From Clostridia bacterium (GTDB taxonomy: Bacteria > Bacillota > Clostridia > Christensenellales > UBA1242): a stretch of DNA of 23,979 nucleotides. The stretch covers positions 1 through 23,979 of the forward strand of contig JAQVOQ010000006.1 of the NCBI GenBank assembly GCA_028702545.1. Direction: 5' to 3'. Below, in pieces: positions 7,794 to 15,221 of this stretch; position 1 is the stretch's first letter; every line of letters begins with the position of its first letter. Made by a program: the position numbers and the translations under genes. The notes under the pieces are model-generated. The model searched no databases. It worked only from the letters and a program-made list of their open reading frames with translations, and had not been told where the DNA came from.

Positions 7794-8677
7794 TAGGTAT
7801 TAAGTTTAAACCTGTCGGCAAATTATATTATTTTGATACTAATGATATTGAATTATTAGACGGGGAAGGTGTTATTGTTGAAACAGAGCGCGGCCTTGAA
7901 TATGGCGAGGTTGTTTTTGAAAATAAAAAAGTGACTGCGGAAGAAATTGGCACAGAAATTAAAAAGATAATTAGAAAAGCGACTGAAAAAGACTATGAAG
8001 TGCTTGAAGTAAACAATGTAAAAGCGTTAGAATATGGCAAAAAAGCCAAAAAGATGGTTGCAAAACTTAATTTAGAAATGAAACTAATTGATTCTGAAAT
8101 CACTTTTGACTCTAGCAAAGTTATTTTTACTTTTACAGCAGATGGCAGAGTAGATTTTAGGGAACTTGTTAAAGAACTTGCAAGCATGTTAAAAACCAGA
8201 ATTGAATTAAGGCAAGTCGGTGCTCGTGATGAGAGCAAAATTATTGGTGGACTTGGACCTTGTGGCAGGCCTGTTTGTTGCGCTAATCATATGAGAGAAT
8301 TTAATAAAGTAGGAATAAAAATGGCAAAAACTCAAGGGTTAGCCTTAAATCCTACAAAAATTAATGGGCTTTGTAACAGACTTATGTGTTGCCTTGCTTA
8401 TGAAGATGATTATTATAATGAAGTTAGCAAATTAATGCCAAAAATAGGCAAAAAAGTTCAAACTCCCGATGGAGAAGGCGTTGCAATATATAACAACTTG
8501 CTAAAAAAACTAGTAACTGTTAGATTTTTTACAGAAGATGGGCCAGCGACTACTAAAGAATATCTAACTTCTGACATAAATAAAGCAGTTAAAGATGATG
8601 AGGAAAACGAGACAAACAATTGTGAAACTTGTCCAAAAAATGCAGAGATTTTTGAGGAAAATAATGACCAAGAATAA
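7781..8677 (+). CDS. ricT: RicT/YaaT-like PSP1 domain protein
   Basis: A 298-residue homologue of B. subtilis RicT (YaaT), the PSP1-domain subunit of the RicA-RicF-RicT complex. In B. subtilis that complex carries Fe-S clusters, assists RNase Y-dependent RNA maturation and is needed for normal Spo0A activation. The conserved core is GGLGPCGRPVCC (156-167) and NPTKINGLCNRLMCCL (190-205), giving cysteines C161, C166, C167, C198, C203 and C204, plausible cluster ligands. A further C281-x2-C284 pair lies in an acidic tail. It overlaps holB by 13 nt, with its GGAGG inside holB. RicA and RicF are not in the window. Its link to Spo0A is relevant because spo0A is in the same window. Confidence 0.93.
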   Translation: MEKLIGIKFKPVGKLYYFDTNDIELLDGEGVIVETERGLEYGEVVFENKKVTAEEIGTEIKKIIRKATEKDYEVLEVNNVKALEYGKKAKKMVAKLNLEMKLIDSEITFDSSKVIFTFTADGRVDFRELVKELASMLKTRIELRQVGARDESKIIGGLGPCGRPVCCANHMREFNKVGIKMAKTQGLALNPTKINGLCNRLMCCLAYEDDYYNEVSKLMPKIGKKVQTPDGEGVAIYNNLLKKLVTVRFFTEDGPATTKEYLTSDINKAVKDDEENETNNCETCPKNAEIFEENNDQE

Positions 8678-9437
8678 TAAAGAAAAAGTTATAGATATTG
8701 TTTTAGGCGAGAACGAGCGAATTGATGATTTGCAAATTAAAAATTTTAAAATTATTCAAAATAAAGCCAAATATTGCTTTTCTACCGATGCTGTACTACT
8801 CGCTAATTTTATTAAAACTAAAAAAAATCAAGTGCTAGTAGATTTGTGCAGTGGAAGTGGAGTTATACCTATTTTGGTTTTGGCAAAAAATGCTCTCGCT
8901 CACGCTTACGGCATTGAGTTGCAACAATATTTGTATGATTTAGCTACTAAAAGTGCAAAATTAAATGAGTTAGAAAATGTTTTGACCTTTTTTAATGCAC
9001 CAATTAACGAATACAATAAGTATTTTGAGAAGGGTAGTATAGACGTAGTAAGTTGCAATCCACCTTACGAAAAAGTTGAGGGGCATTATTTAGGCTCAAA
9101 TGCTGATATTAACACTTGTAAATATGAAACGCACTTGACGCTAGAAGAAGTTGTTAAAGTAGCGAGCGAACTGCTAAAATTTGGTGGTAAGTTTTATATG
9201 GTACATAAGTCGTCTAGGCTTACTGAGATTATATTTTTATTAAAAACTTATAAGTTAGAACCAAAAGTTATTAGATTTGTGCAACCAAAAGTTAATCTAA
9301 ACTCAAATGTAATTTTAATTGAAGCGAGTAAAGATGGAAAAAGCGGGCTTATTGTTAAGCCGAATTTGATTATAAACAATTTAGATGGCAGTTATACCGA
9401 TGAATTTAAAAAAATATATGGAGATGATAATAAATGA
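8664..9437 (+). CDS. TrmN6-type tRNA1(Val) adenine-N6 methyltransferase (YabB-like)
   Basis: A 257-residue Rossmann-fold SAM-dependent methyltransferase. DLCSGSGVIPILV is the SAM-binding motif I and CNPPY the NPPY motif of N6-adenine methyltransferases. The family member in E. coli methylates A37 of tRNA1(Val); the syntenic B. subtilis gene is yabB. The ATG at 8664 is preferred because a GAGG lies 7 nt upstream at the end of ricT; an ATG at 8595 would force an overlap of more than 80 nt. As chosen, the overlap with ricT is 14 nt, and the gene shares an ATGA with rsmI. The family is secure, while the exact tRNA target is inferred from homology and position. Confidence 0.88.
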   Translation: MTKNNKEKVIDIVLGENERIDDLQIKNFKIIQNKAKYCFSTDAVLLANFIKTKKNQVLVDLCSGSGVIPILVLAKNALAHAYGIELQQYLYDLATKSAKLNELENVLTFFNAPINEYNKYFEKGSIDVVSCNPPYEKVEGHYLGSNADINTCKYETHLTLEEVVKVASELLKFGGKFYMVHKSSRLTEIIFLLKTYKLEPKVIRFVQPKVNLNSNVILIEASKDGKSGLIVKPNLIINNLDGSYTDEFKKIYGDDNK

Positions 9438-10246
9438 GCGGTAAACTAATGTTTGTTGCAACGCCAATAGGTAATATGAATGATATTACAAAAAGAGCCA
9501 TTGACACTCTAAACAGTGTTGATGAAATTTTGTGCGAAGACACTAGACACTCGGCCAAATTACTTAATTTATTAAACATTAAAAAACCTTTAAAAAGTTA
9601 TCATAAATTTAATTATAACGAGGTTATGCCTAGCATTATAAGTGAGTTAAAAGCGGGCAAAAATTTTGCATTAATTACCGATGCGGGCACTCCTGCAATA
9701 AGTGACCCGGGAAGTGAAATTATAGCAGAACTTGTAAAAGAAGATATTTATTATACAATAATCCCTGGGGCAACGGCTAGTGTGAATGCATATGCTGTTA
9801 GTGGTTTTAAGGGCGGATTTAGTTTTATTGGATTTTTGCCAGAAAAAAACAAGGATAAAGAACTTTTAATAAAAGACTTAAAAAGTTACAAAACGGCATT
9901 ATTATTTTTTTCTGCACCTCATAACCTAAATGCAGACTTAGATTTTTTATACAAGTTTTTAGGCAACAGAAAAGTAGTTATTGTAAGGGAACTTACAAAA
10001 ATGTATGAAGAGATATATCACACAACTCTTGAAAAAGGTTATAATAAAACGCCAAGAGGCGAGTTTGTTTTAGTTATTGAAGGCAAAACGATTAAAGAAG
10101 AAAATGCTCTAAATAATTTGACCGTTGAGGAACACTTGGAATATTATGCAAAGTTAGACTATAAAAAAAATGATGCAATAAAGCAAGTAGCAAAAGACAG
10201 GGGCGTAAGTCGCCAAGAAATTTACAATATAGCTATTAAAAAATAA
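9434..10246 (+). CDS. rsmI: 16S rRNA (cytidine1402-2'-O)-methyltransferase
   Basis: A tetrapyrrole-methylase-fold enzyme that 2'-O-methylates C1402 in the ribosomal P-site region. The 270-residue length is usual. Conserved blocks in order: FVATPIGNMNDITKRA, CEDTRHSAKLLN, SYHKFN, LITDAGTPAISDPGSEI, IPGATASVNAY, FIGFLPEKN, FSAPHNL and VRELTKMYEE. A short basic HTH-like C-terminus follows. Its start overlaps the previous stop (ATGA), so translation is probably coupled. It ends the cluster and is followed by a strong bidirectional terminator shared with spmB. Confidence 0.96.
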   Translation: MSGKLMFVATPIGNMNDITKRAIDTLNSVDEILCEDTRHSAKLLNLLNIKKPLKSYHKFNYNEVMPSIISELKAGKNFALITDAGTPAISDPGSEIIAELVKEDIYYTIIPGATASVNAYAVSGFKGGFSFIGFLPEKNKDKELLIKDLKSYKTALLFFSAPHNLNADLDFLYKFLGNRKVVIVRELTKMYEEIYHTTLEKGYNKTPRGEFVLVIEGKTIKEENALNNLTVEEHLEYYAKLDYKKNDAIKQVAKDRGVSRQEIYNIAIKK

Positions 10247-10256
10247 TATTTCAAAT

Positions 10257-10288
10257 AAAAAAATCACTTATAATTAAGTGATTTTTTT
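10257..10288. terminator. Bidirectional terminator between rsmI and spmB
   Basis: AAAAAAATCACTTA (10257-10270) and TAAGTGATTTTTTT (10275-10288) form a perfect 14-bp stem with a TAAT loop. The right arm reaches the spmB stop codon (10287-10289 on the minus strand). Confidence 0.92.
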
Positions 10289-10793
10289 ATATTACTCTAC
10301 ATATTAAACACGCAACAATAGCACCGACCAAACTAGCAAGTAAGGCGACAGGTATAGCGTAGCCTAGTTTTTTTACGCTAGTTTTTGCAAAATAGACAGC
10401 CGATACATAAAAAACTGTTTCGCTACTACCCATAACCACGCTCGCCGCTCTGCCAATATAGGTGTCCACTCCATAAGTCGTGTAAATTTCATTGAGTAGA
10501 GCGAGGCTACCGCTCCCCGTAAAAGGTCTAAGCAGTACTAGTTCAATAAGTTCTTTTGGAATGCCTATTAAGTTAAAAGCAGGCGCTAAAAATTCGCTTA
10601 AAATTAAACTAAAACCGCTTGTCCTAAATAACTCCACCATAATAAAAATTGCAATGATGTAAGGGAAAATATCAAAAACTAGTTGCAAACTTTTTTTAGC
10701 ACCGTCTACAAATGAGTTATAGGTGTTTACGCGTTTTATTAAGGCGTAGAAAAATAAAATTAAAACGATTGCAGGAATAATATAACTATTCAT
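10287..10793 (-). CDS. spmB: Spore maturation protein B
   Basis: A 168-residue membrane protein with a nucleoside-recognition (Gate) fold. In B. subtilis SpmA and SpmB are needed for full dehydration of the spore core. Typical SpmB segments are seen: LRPFTGSGSLALLNEI, the Tyr-Gly at YTTYGVDTYIGRAAS, VMGSSETVFYVSAVYFA and a closing hydrophobic helix. Four to five hydrophobic stretches span the protein. Its start overlaps the end of spmA by 8 nt, so the pair is translationally coupled. spmAB lies antisense between rsmI and metG, a place where B. subtilis has abrB. Confidence 0.95.
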   Translation of the reverse strand: MNSYIIPAIVLILFFYALIKRVNTYNSFVDGAKKSLQLVFDIFPYIIAIFIMVELFRTSGFSLILSEFLAPAFNLIGIPKELIELVLLRPFTGSGSLALLNEIYTTYGVDTYIGRAASVVMGSSETVFYVSAVYFAKTSVKKLGYAIPVALLASLVGAIVACLICRVI

Positions 10794-11370
10794 TAATTTT
10801 TTTACTCCTATGCTTTTTTATAAAATGCTCAATTAAAAAAACTAGACAAATGCCAACTAGTGTACTAGCAGATGTTGCAATTAAAGTAGGAAAAAAAATA
10901 CTAGCTGCGTTAGTTGAATTAAAACTTGCCCTTAGTCCAATAATTGTTGCAGGGATTATTTGAATTGCCGTAGTATTTATTATCATCAGCATAGCCATCT
11001 CTTTTGTTATTTTTCCCGTCTTTTTGTCTAAGCCTTCCATCGCTTTAATTCCACTAGGCGTTGAGGCGTTGCCCATACCTAGCATATTGCTACTTAAATT
11101 AATTGCAATTTGGTTTTCTACTTCTGGCGTTTGCTTTCCAAACAATTTTTTATTTATTGGGCTTAATAGTTTAGCTAATTTTTGATCTAACTTCGTAGCA
11201 CTAACGAATTCTAAAATGCTCATCCAAACAGCATATATTGCAATTAAAATTAAACATAGATTAACGGCTTTTTCGCCCCCTGCTACCATTGCATCTAAAA
11301 TACTATTTGGACTTGTAAATAATAAAAAGGTAATTGTACAAGTCATAACGCAGGCAAAAATTTTATTCAT
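10786..11370 (-). CDS. spmA: Spore maturation protein A
   Basis: A 194-residue integral membrane partner of SpmB. Seen: an N-terminal hydrophobic helix, GGEKAVNLCL, the conserved NLSSNMLGMGNASTPSGIKA, AMLMIINTTAIQIIPATII and a C-terminal helix followed by a basic tail. The ATG at 11370 is chosen because GGGAG lies 8 nt upstream; an in-frame TTG two codons earlier sits too close to that site. The upstream region is shared with the divergent metG promoter. I could not identify a convincing sporulation-sigma promoter for spmA. Confidence 0.94.
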   Translation of the reverse strand: MNKIFACVMTCTITFLLFTSPNSILDAMVAGGEKAVNLCLILIAIYAVWMSILEFVSATKLDQKLAKLLSPINKKLFGKQTPEVENQIAINLSSNMLGMGNASTPSGIKAMEGLDKKTGKITKEMAMLMIINTTAIQIIPATIIGLRASFNSTNAASIFFPTLIATSASTLVGICLVFLIEHFIKKHRSKKINE

Positions 11371-11404
11371 AGGCAAAACTCCCTGCTTAATAATATGAAA
11401 AGTT

Positions 11405-11424
11405 AGCGTTTTATATGTAACGCT
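11405..11424. promoter_or_regulatory. Inverted repeat between spmA and metG (operator candidate)
   Basis: AGCGTT (11405-11410) and AACGCT (11419-11424) flank the 8 nt TTATATGT. The right arm abuts the metG -35. An 8-bp palindrome TAGCGCTA (11432-11439) lies in the spacer of the same promoter. The placement suits a DNA-binding regulator, but none is identified. Confidence 0.35.
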
Positions 11425-11452
11425 TTACAATTAGCGCTAGTATTGTTATAAT
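11424..11452 (+). promoter_or_regulatory. Sigma-A promoter of the metG operon
   Basis: TTTACA (11424-11429), 17 nt, TATAAT (11447-11452). The leader is only about 35 nt, so there is no room for a T-box or SAM riboswitch. Confidence 0.82.
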
Positions 11453-11494
11453 AAAAACTATAAAATTAATAAGTAAAAAAGAATAGGAGCCACT

Positions 11495-13441
11495 ATGGAA
11501 AATAAAAAGTTTTATGTTACAACACCAATATATTATGCAAGTGGCAATCTGCACTTAGGACATTGTTATTCAACTGTTTATGCCGATTCACTTGCCAGAG
11601 TAAAACGAATGCAAGGCTACGACACCTTTTTTTTAACGGGCAGTGATGAACACGGGCAAAAAATTGAGCGTAATGCTGCAAAAGCAGGCAAAACACCCAA
11701 AGAGTTTGTTGATAACATTGTTAATGGTATTAAGGACCTTTGGAAGTTGATGGATATTAGTTATGATAAGTTTATTAGAACAACTGATTCGGACCATAAA
11801 TTAGTTGTGCAAAAAATATTTAAAACGCTATTTGACAATGGCGATATTTATAAATCAAGTTACGAGGGACTTTACTGCGTGCCTTGTGAAAGCTTTTTTA
11901 CCGAGGCTCAACTAAAAGAGGGTAAATGTCCAGACTGCGGAAGAGATGTGGAGTTAACAAAAGAAGAAAGTTACTTTTTTAAAGCGAGCAAATACCAAAA
12001 ACAACTAGAAAAGTTGTTTATTGATAACCCGAATTTTTTAGTGCCAGAAAGTCGTAAAAATGAAATGTTTAACAGCTTTATTAAAGGCGGAGTTGAAGAT
12101 GTTTGTGTTACTAGAACAAGCTTTAAATGGGGCGTACCAGTTGATTTTGACCCCGCACATGTTGTTTATGTTTGGATTGATGCACTAAGTAATTATATTA
12201 CAGCTCTTGGCTACGGAAAATCTGATGACACATTATTTAAAAAGTTTTGGCCAACAGAAGTTCAAATTATAGGCAGAGAAATTACGCGTTTTCACGTTAT
12301 TATTTGGCCAATGTTATTAATGGCACTAGGCATACCTATGCCAAAACAAGTGCATTCTCACGGCTGGCTTACAGAAAAAGGCGCAAAAATGGGCAAAAGC
12401 ACGGGAAACGGTTTTAATCCTTATATTTTAGTGAACAGATATGGCTTAGATGCTGTTAGATATTATTTATTAAAAGAAGGACCGATGCTAGAGGATGCAA
12501 GTTACACTAGCGAAAGGTTTTTAAACACTATTAATGCAGACCTTACAAACGACCTTGGTAACTTGGTTAGCAGAACGCTTGCAATGGTGCAAAAGAGCTT
12601 TGACGGCGTTATTCCAGCACCTGTAAAACAAGAAGATATTGATAATGAGTTAATAGGTTTTGCAAACAATGCTTTAAGCGGTGTTTTAAATGCCATTAGC
12701 GATAATTCAAACACTCAAAAAGCGCTAGAAGTTATTTTTGACCTAGTGCGAAAAGCCAACAAATATATTGATGAAACAACTCCTTGGAGTTTAGCAAAAG
12801 ACGAAAGCAAAAAAGAAAGATTACAAACTGTTTTATATAATTTATGCGAGGTTATTAGAATAGTTAGCGTTTTACTGCAAGGCTTTTTAACAGTATCACC
12901 TGCAATAATATTTAAAAAATTAGGCATAACTGATGCGGCGTTAACAACTTTTGACAGCGTTAAAACATTTGGAGCAAAAATTAGCGGCCTAAAAACCAAT
13001 AAGGGCAACAATTTATTTAACAGATTAATTATAGAAGATGAAATGGCATTTTTAAATAGTGAGATTGAACAAAAAAAAGAAAAAGAGGAAATAAAAGTGG
13101 AAGAAAAAGAGCAAAAGCATATAAGCTATGAAGACTTTACAAAAGTTGAGTTAAAAAACGCAAAAGTGCTAGAAGCCGAGAGGATTGAGGGTAGCGATAA
13201 ATTAATTAAAATACTAGTGGACTTAGGTTATGAACAAAGAACGATTGTTAGCGGTCTTGCTAAAACTTATACGGCGGAGAGTTTAATTGGCAAAACAGTT
13301 ATAGTTGTAACAAATCTAGCACCTCGCAAAATGAAGGGCGTTGAAAGTAATGGAATGCTACTTGCAGTAGGTGAGGATGATAACAATTTGTCACTTGTAA
13401 CACTAGATAAAGATTTTAAAGTAGGTAGTGAGGTTAGTTAA
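11495..13441 (+). CDS. metG: Methionyl-tRNA synthetase with C-terminal tRNA-binding domain
   Basis: Class I aminoacyl-tRNA synthetase charging tRNA-Met. The 648-residue length suits the Firmicutes type. TPIYYASGNLHLGHCY carries the HIGH-like motif HLGH. A zinc knuckle has two Cys-x2-Cys pairs, CVPC and CPDC. The KMSKS loop reads KMGKS (298-302), so the middle Ser is Gly while both lysines are kept. An anticodon-binding helical domain spans about 340-500, a Lys/Glu-rich linker follows at about 517-540, and a Trbp111/EMAP-type OB domain (about 545-648, with NLAPRKMKGVESNGMLLA) forms the C-terminus. AGGAG lies 6 nt before the ATG. The stop overlaps the tatD start (TAATG), so translation is coupled. 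Confidence 0.97.
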   Translation: MENKKFYVTTPIYYASGNLHLGHCYSTVYADSLARVKRMQGYDTFFLTGSDEHGQKIERNAAKAGKTPKEFVDNIVNGIKDLWKLMDISYDKFIRTTDSDHKLVVQKIFKTLFDNGDIYKSSYEGLYCVPCESFFTEAQLKEGKCPDCGRDVELTKEESYFFKASKYQKQLEKLFIDNPNFLVPESRKNEMFNSFIKGGVEDVCVTRTSFKWGVPVDFDPAHVVYVWIDALSNYITALGYGKSDDTLFKKFWPTEVQIIGREITRFHVIIWPMLLMALGIPMPKQVHSHGWLTEKGAKMGKSTGNGFNPYILVNRYGLDAVRYYLLKEGPMLEDASYTSERFLNTINADLTNDLGNLVSRTLAMVQKSFDGVIPAPVKQEDIDNELIGFANNALSGVLNAISDNSNTQKALEVIFDLVRKANKYIDETTPWSLAKDESKKERLQTVLYNLCEVIRIVSVLLQGFLTVSPAIIFKKLGITDAALTTFDSVKTFGAKISGLKTNKGNNLFNRLIIEDEMAFLNSEIEQKKEKEEIKVEEKEQKHISYEDFTKVELKNAKVLEAERIEGSDKLIKILVDLGYEQRTIVSGLAKTYTAESLIGKTVIVVTNLAPRKMKGVESNGMLLAVGEDDNNLSLVTLDKDFKVGSEVS

Positions 13442-14217
13442 TGCTAATAGATACACATGCGCATTTGTCGGATGATAGATATAAAGATAATTTAGAAGAA
13501 ATAATAGCCGAGTTTAAAACTAACAATTTAGAAAAAGTTATAAATGTTGGCTATGATTTATTTTCGTCTAAAATTGGCATTGAACTAACTCAAAAATATG
13601 ACAGTGTTTATGCGAGCATCGGCGTTCACCCGTCTAATGCTAGTGAATACACTTTAGAGGTAGAAACTTTTTTTAAAAGCGTTGCAAATAGTAAAAAAGT
13701 TGTTGCAGTCGGTGAAATAGGCTTAGATTATTATAGAAGCACGGAAGAAAAATACTTGCAAAAAGCCGTTTTTATTAAACAGTTAGAACTTGCAAATGAG
13801 TGCAACTTGCCGGTAATAATTCACATAAGGGACGCTTATGCTGACGCACTAACAATTTTGCAAGAGCATAAACACCTGCTAAATAATTCTGGTGTGTTAC
13901 ATTGCTATGGTGGTAGTTTAGAGTATGCAAAAGAGGTATTAAAACTAGGATTATATTTTGGTTTTGATGGGCCGATTACCTTTAAAAATTCTAACACGGC
14001 AGAAAAAGTACTAAAACATTTGCCAATAGATAGGATATTAACAGAAACCGACAGCCCATATCTTACGCCACACCCATATAGAGGCAAACTAAATGAACCG
14101 AAGTATGTTGCACTTGTTGCAAAGAAGATGGCGGAAGTTTTTGGAGTAAGCGTTAGTGAGATAATTGAAATTACAAATAAAAACGCAAAAAATCTGTTTA
14201 AAAAGTTAAGTGAATAA
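13441..14217 (+). CDS. tatD: TatD family metal-dependent hydrolase/DNase
   Basis: A 258-residue TIM-barrel hydrolase; family members have 3'-5' exonuclease activity on DNA. All metal-site residues are present: H6 and H8 in THAHL, E92 in VGEIGLDYY, H128 in IIHIRDA, H154 in LHCYGG and D204 in TETDSPYLTP. A GAGG lies 8 nt upstream inside metG. Placement between metG and rsmA matches B. subtilis yabD, but the yabE and rnmV genes that follow yabD there are absent: rsmA starts immediately after the tatD stop. Confidence 0.95.
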   Translation: MLIDTHAHLSDDRYKDNLEEIIAEFKTNNLEKVINVGYDLFSSKIGIELTQKYDSVYASIGVHPSNASEYTLEVETFFKSVANSKKVVAVGEIGLDYYRSTEEKYLQKAVFIKQLELANECNLPVIIHIRDAYADALTILQEHKHLLNNSGVLHCYGGSLEYAKEVLKLGLYFGFDGPITFKNSNTAEKVLKHLPIDRILTETDSPYLTPHPYRGKLNEPKYVALVAKKMAEVFGVSVSEIIEITNKNAKNLFKKLSE

Positions 14218-15054
14218 ATGAGTGATGTAAAAGAAATATTAAAAAATAATAATTTTGAGTTCAAAAAGCATTTGGGACAAAATTTTTTGACGGATACTAA
14301 TTTACTAAAAGCAATAGTAGCTGATGCTGGTATAACAAAAGAAGATGAAGTGTTAGAAATTGGGCCGGGTGCAGGAACATTAACTTGTCAACTCGCAAAA
14401 GTTGCGGCAAAAGTAGTGTGTTATGAAATTGACCAAAAATTAGCACCTATTTTAGAAGAGCAATTGAGTGAATTTAACAATGTTGAAGTTATTTATAAAG
14501 ATATTTTAAAAGAAGATGATGCTAGCATTGCAAAACATTTTAATGGCAGTTTTAAAGTTGTTGCAAATTTACCATATTACATTACTACGCCTATTATATT
14601 TAAGTTTTTAGAAGGCGAATATGACCTTAAAAGCTTAACAATCATGGTACAAAAAGAAGTTGCTGAGAGACTAGTAGCAAAAGAGAGCACAAAGGACTAC
14701 GGCACAATAACAGTAAGCGCAAACATAAAAGCTGATACAAAAATCACTAGAATTGTTGGCAGGCAAATGTTTAACCCACAACCAAATGTTGACAGTGCAA
14801 TAATAAACTTAACGATTAATAACGCTAAATTTGAAGTAAAAAATCAAAAGGTGCTAGCTAGTTTGATTAAATCAGCATTTGCTATGAGGCGAAAAACGCT
14901 TTATAACAATTTAAAAGCAGTTTTTAATTTGAATCAAGATATTATAAAGCAAATAATGGTCACTTGTAAGTTGAACGAAAACATTAGAGGCGAGGCGCTT
15001 GATTTAGGGCAATTTGTAACACTTTCTAATGAACTCGCAAAATATACTAACTAA
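14218..15054 (+). CDS. rsmA: 16S rRNA adenine-N6,N6-dimethyltransferase (KsgA)
   Basis: Dimethylates A1518 and A1519 at the 3' end of 16S rRNA during small-subunit assembly. The 278-residue length is normal. Seen: KKHLGQNFL (17-24), SAM motif VLEIGPGAGTLT (45-56), acidic motif CYEID (68-72), catalytic NLPYY (117-121) and FNPQPNVDSAII. The C-terminal helical domain contains the basic AFAMRRKTLYNNL. The ATG follows the tatD stop with no gap. I see no strong ribosome binding site of its own, so expression probably depends on read-through or reinitiation from tatD. A terminator follows directly. Confidence 0.96.
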   Translation: MSDVKEILKNNNFEFKKHLGQNFLTDTNLLKAIVADAGITKEDEVLEIGPGAGTLTCQLAKVAAKVVCYEIDQKLAPILEEQLSEFNNVEVIYKDILKEDDASIAKHFNGSFKVVANLPYYITTPIIFKFLEGEYDLKSLTIMVQKEVAERLVAKESTKDYGTITVSANIKADTKITRIVGRQMFNPQPNVDSAIINLTINNAKFEVKNQKVLASLIKSAFAMRRKTLYNNLKAVFNLNQDIIKQIMVTCKLNENIRGEALDLGQFVTLSNELAKYTN

Positions 15055-15078
15055 AACACTCTTTAAAGGGTGTTTTTT
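15053..15078 (+). terminator. Intrinsic terminator after rsmA
   Basis: AAAACACTCTTT (15053-15064) pairs with AAAGGGTGTTTT (15065-15076) with one G-U pair; the innermost pairs must open to form the loop. T residues follow. It overlaps the rsmA stop codon. Confidence 0.82.
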
Positions 15079-15161
15079 AACAATTAAAAATTATGATGAA
15101 TATAAAATAATAGTAATTCGGCAAAATTTTTCAAAATACAATATATTACTATCTTTTTTCG

Positions 15162-15191
15162 TTTCAATATAAACTTATGTAGCAATATAAT
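15162..15191 (+). promoter_or_regulatory. Tentative promoter for the 15222 gene
   Basis: TATAAT at 15186-15191 with a poor -35 (TTTCAA, 15162-15167, 18 nt upstream). It lies between the rsmA terminator and an AGGAGG ribosome binding site. Confidence 0.35.
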
Positions 15192-15221
15192 AAAAGTAAT
15201 AGTTTTTAGGAGGCTTAGAGT

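Noticed and set aside
11453..11494. T-box or SAM riboswitch for metG
   Set aside because: The leader from the predicted start to the ATG is only about 35 nt, with no T-box sequence or terminator.
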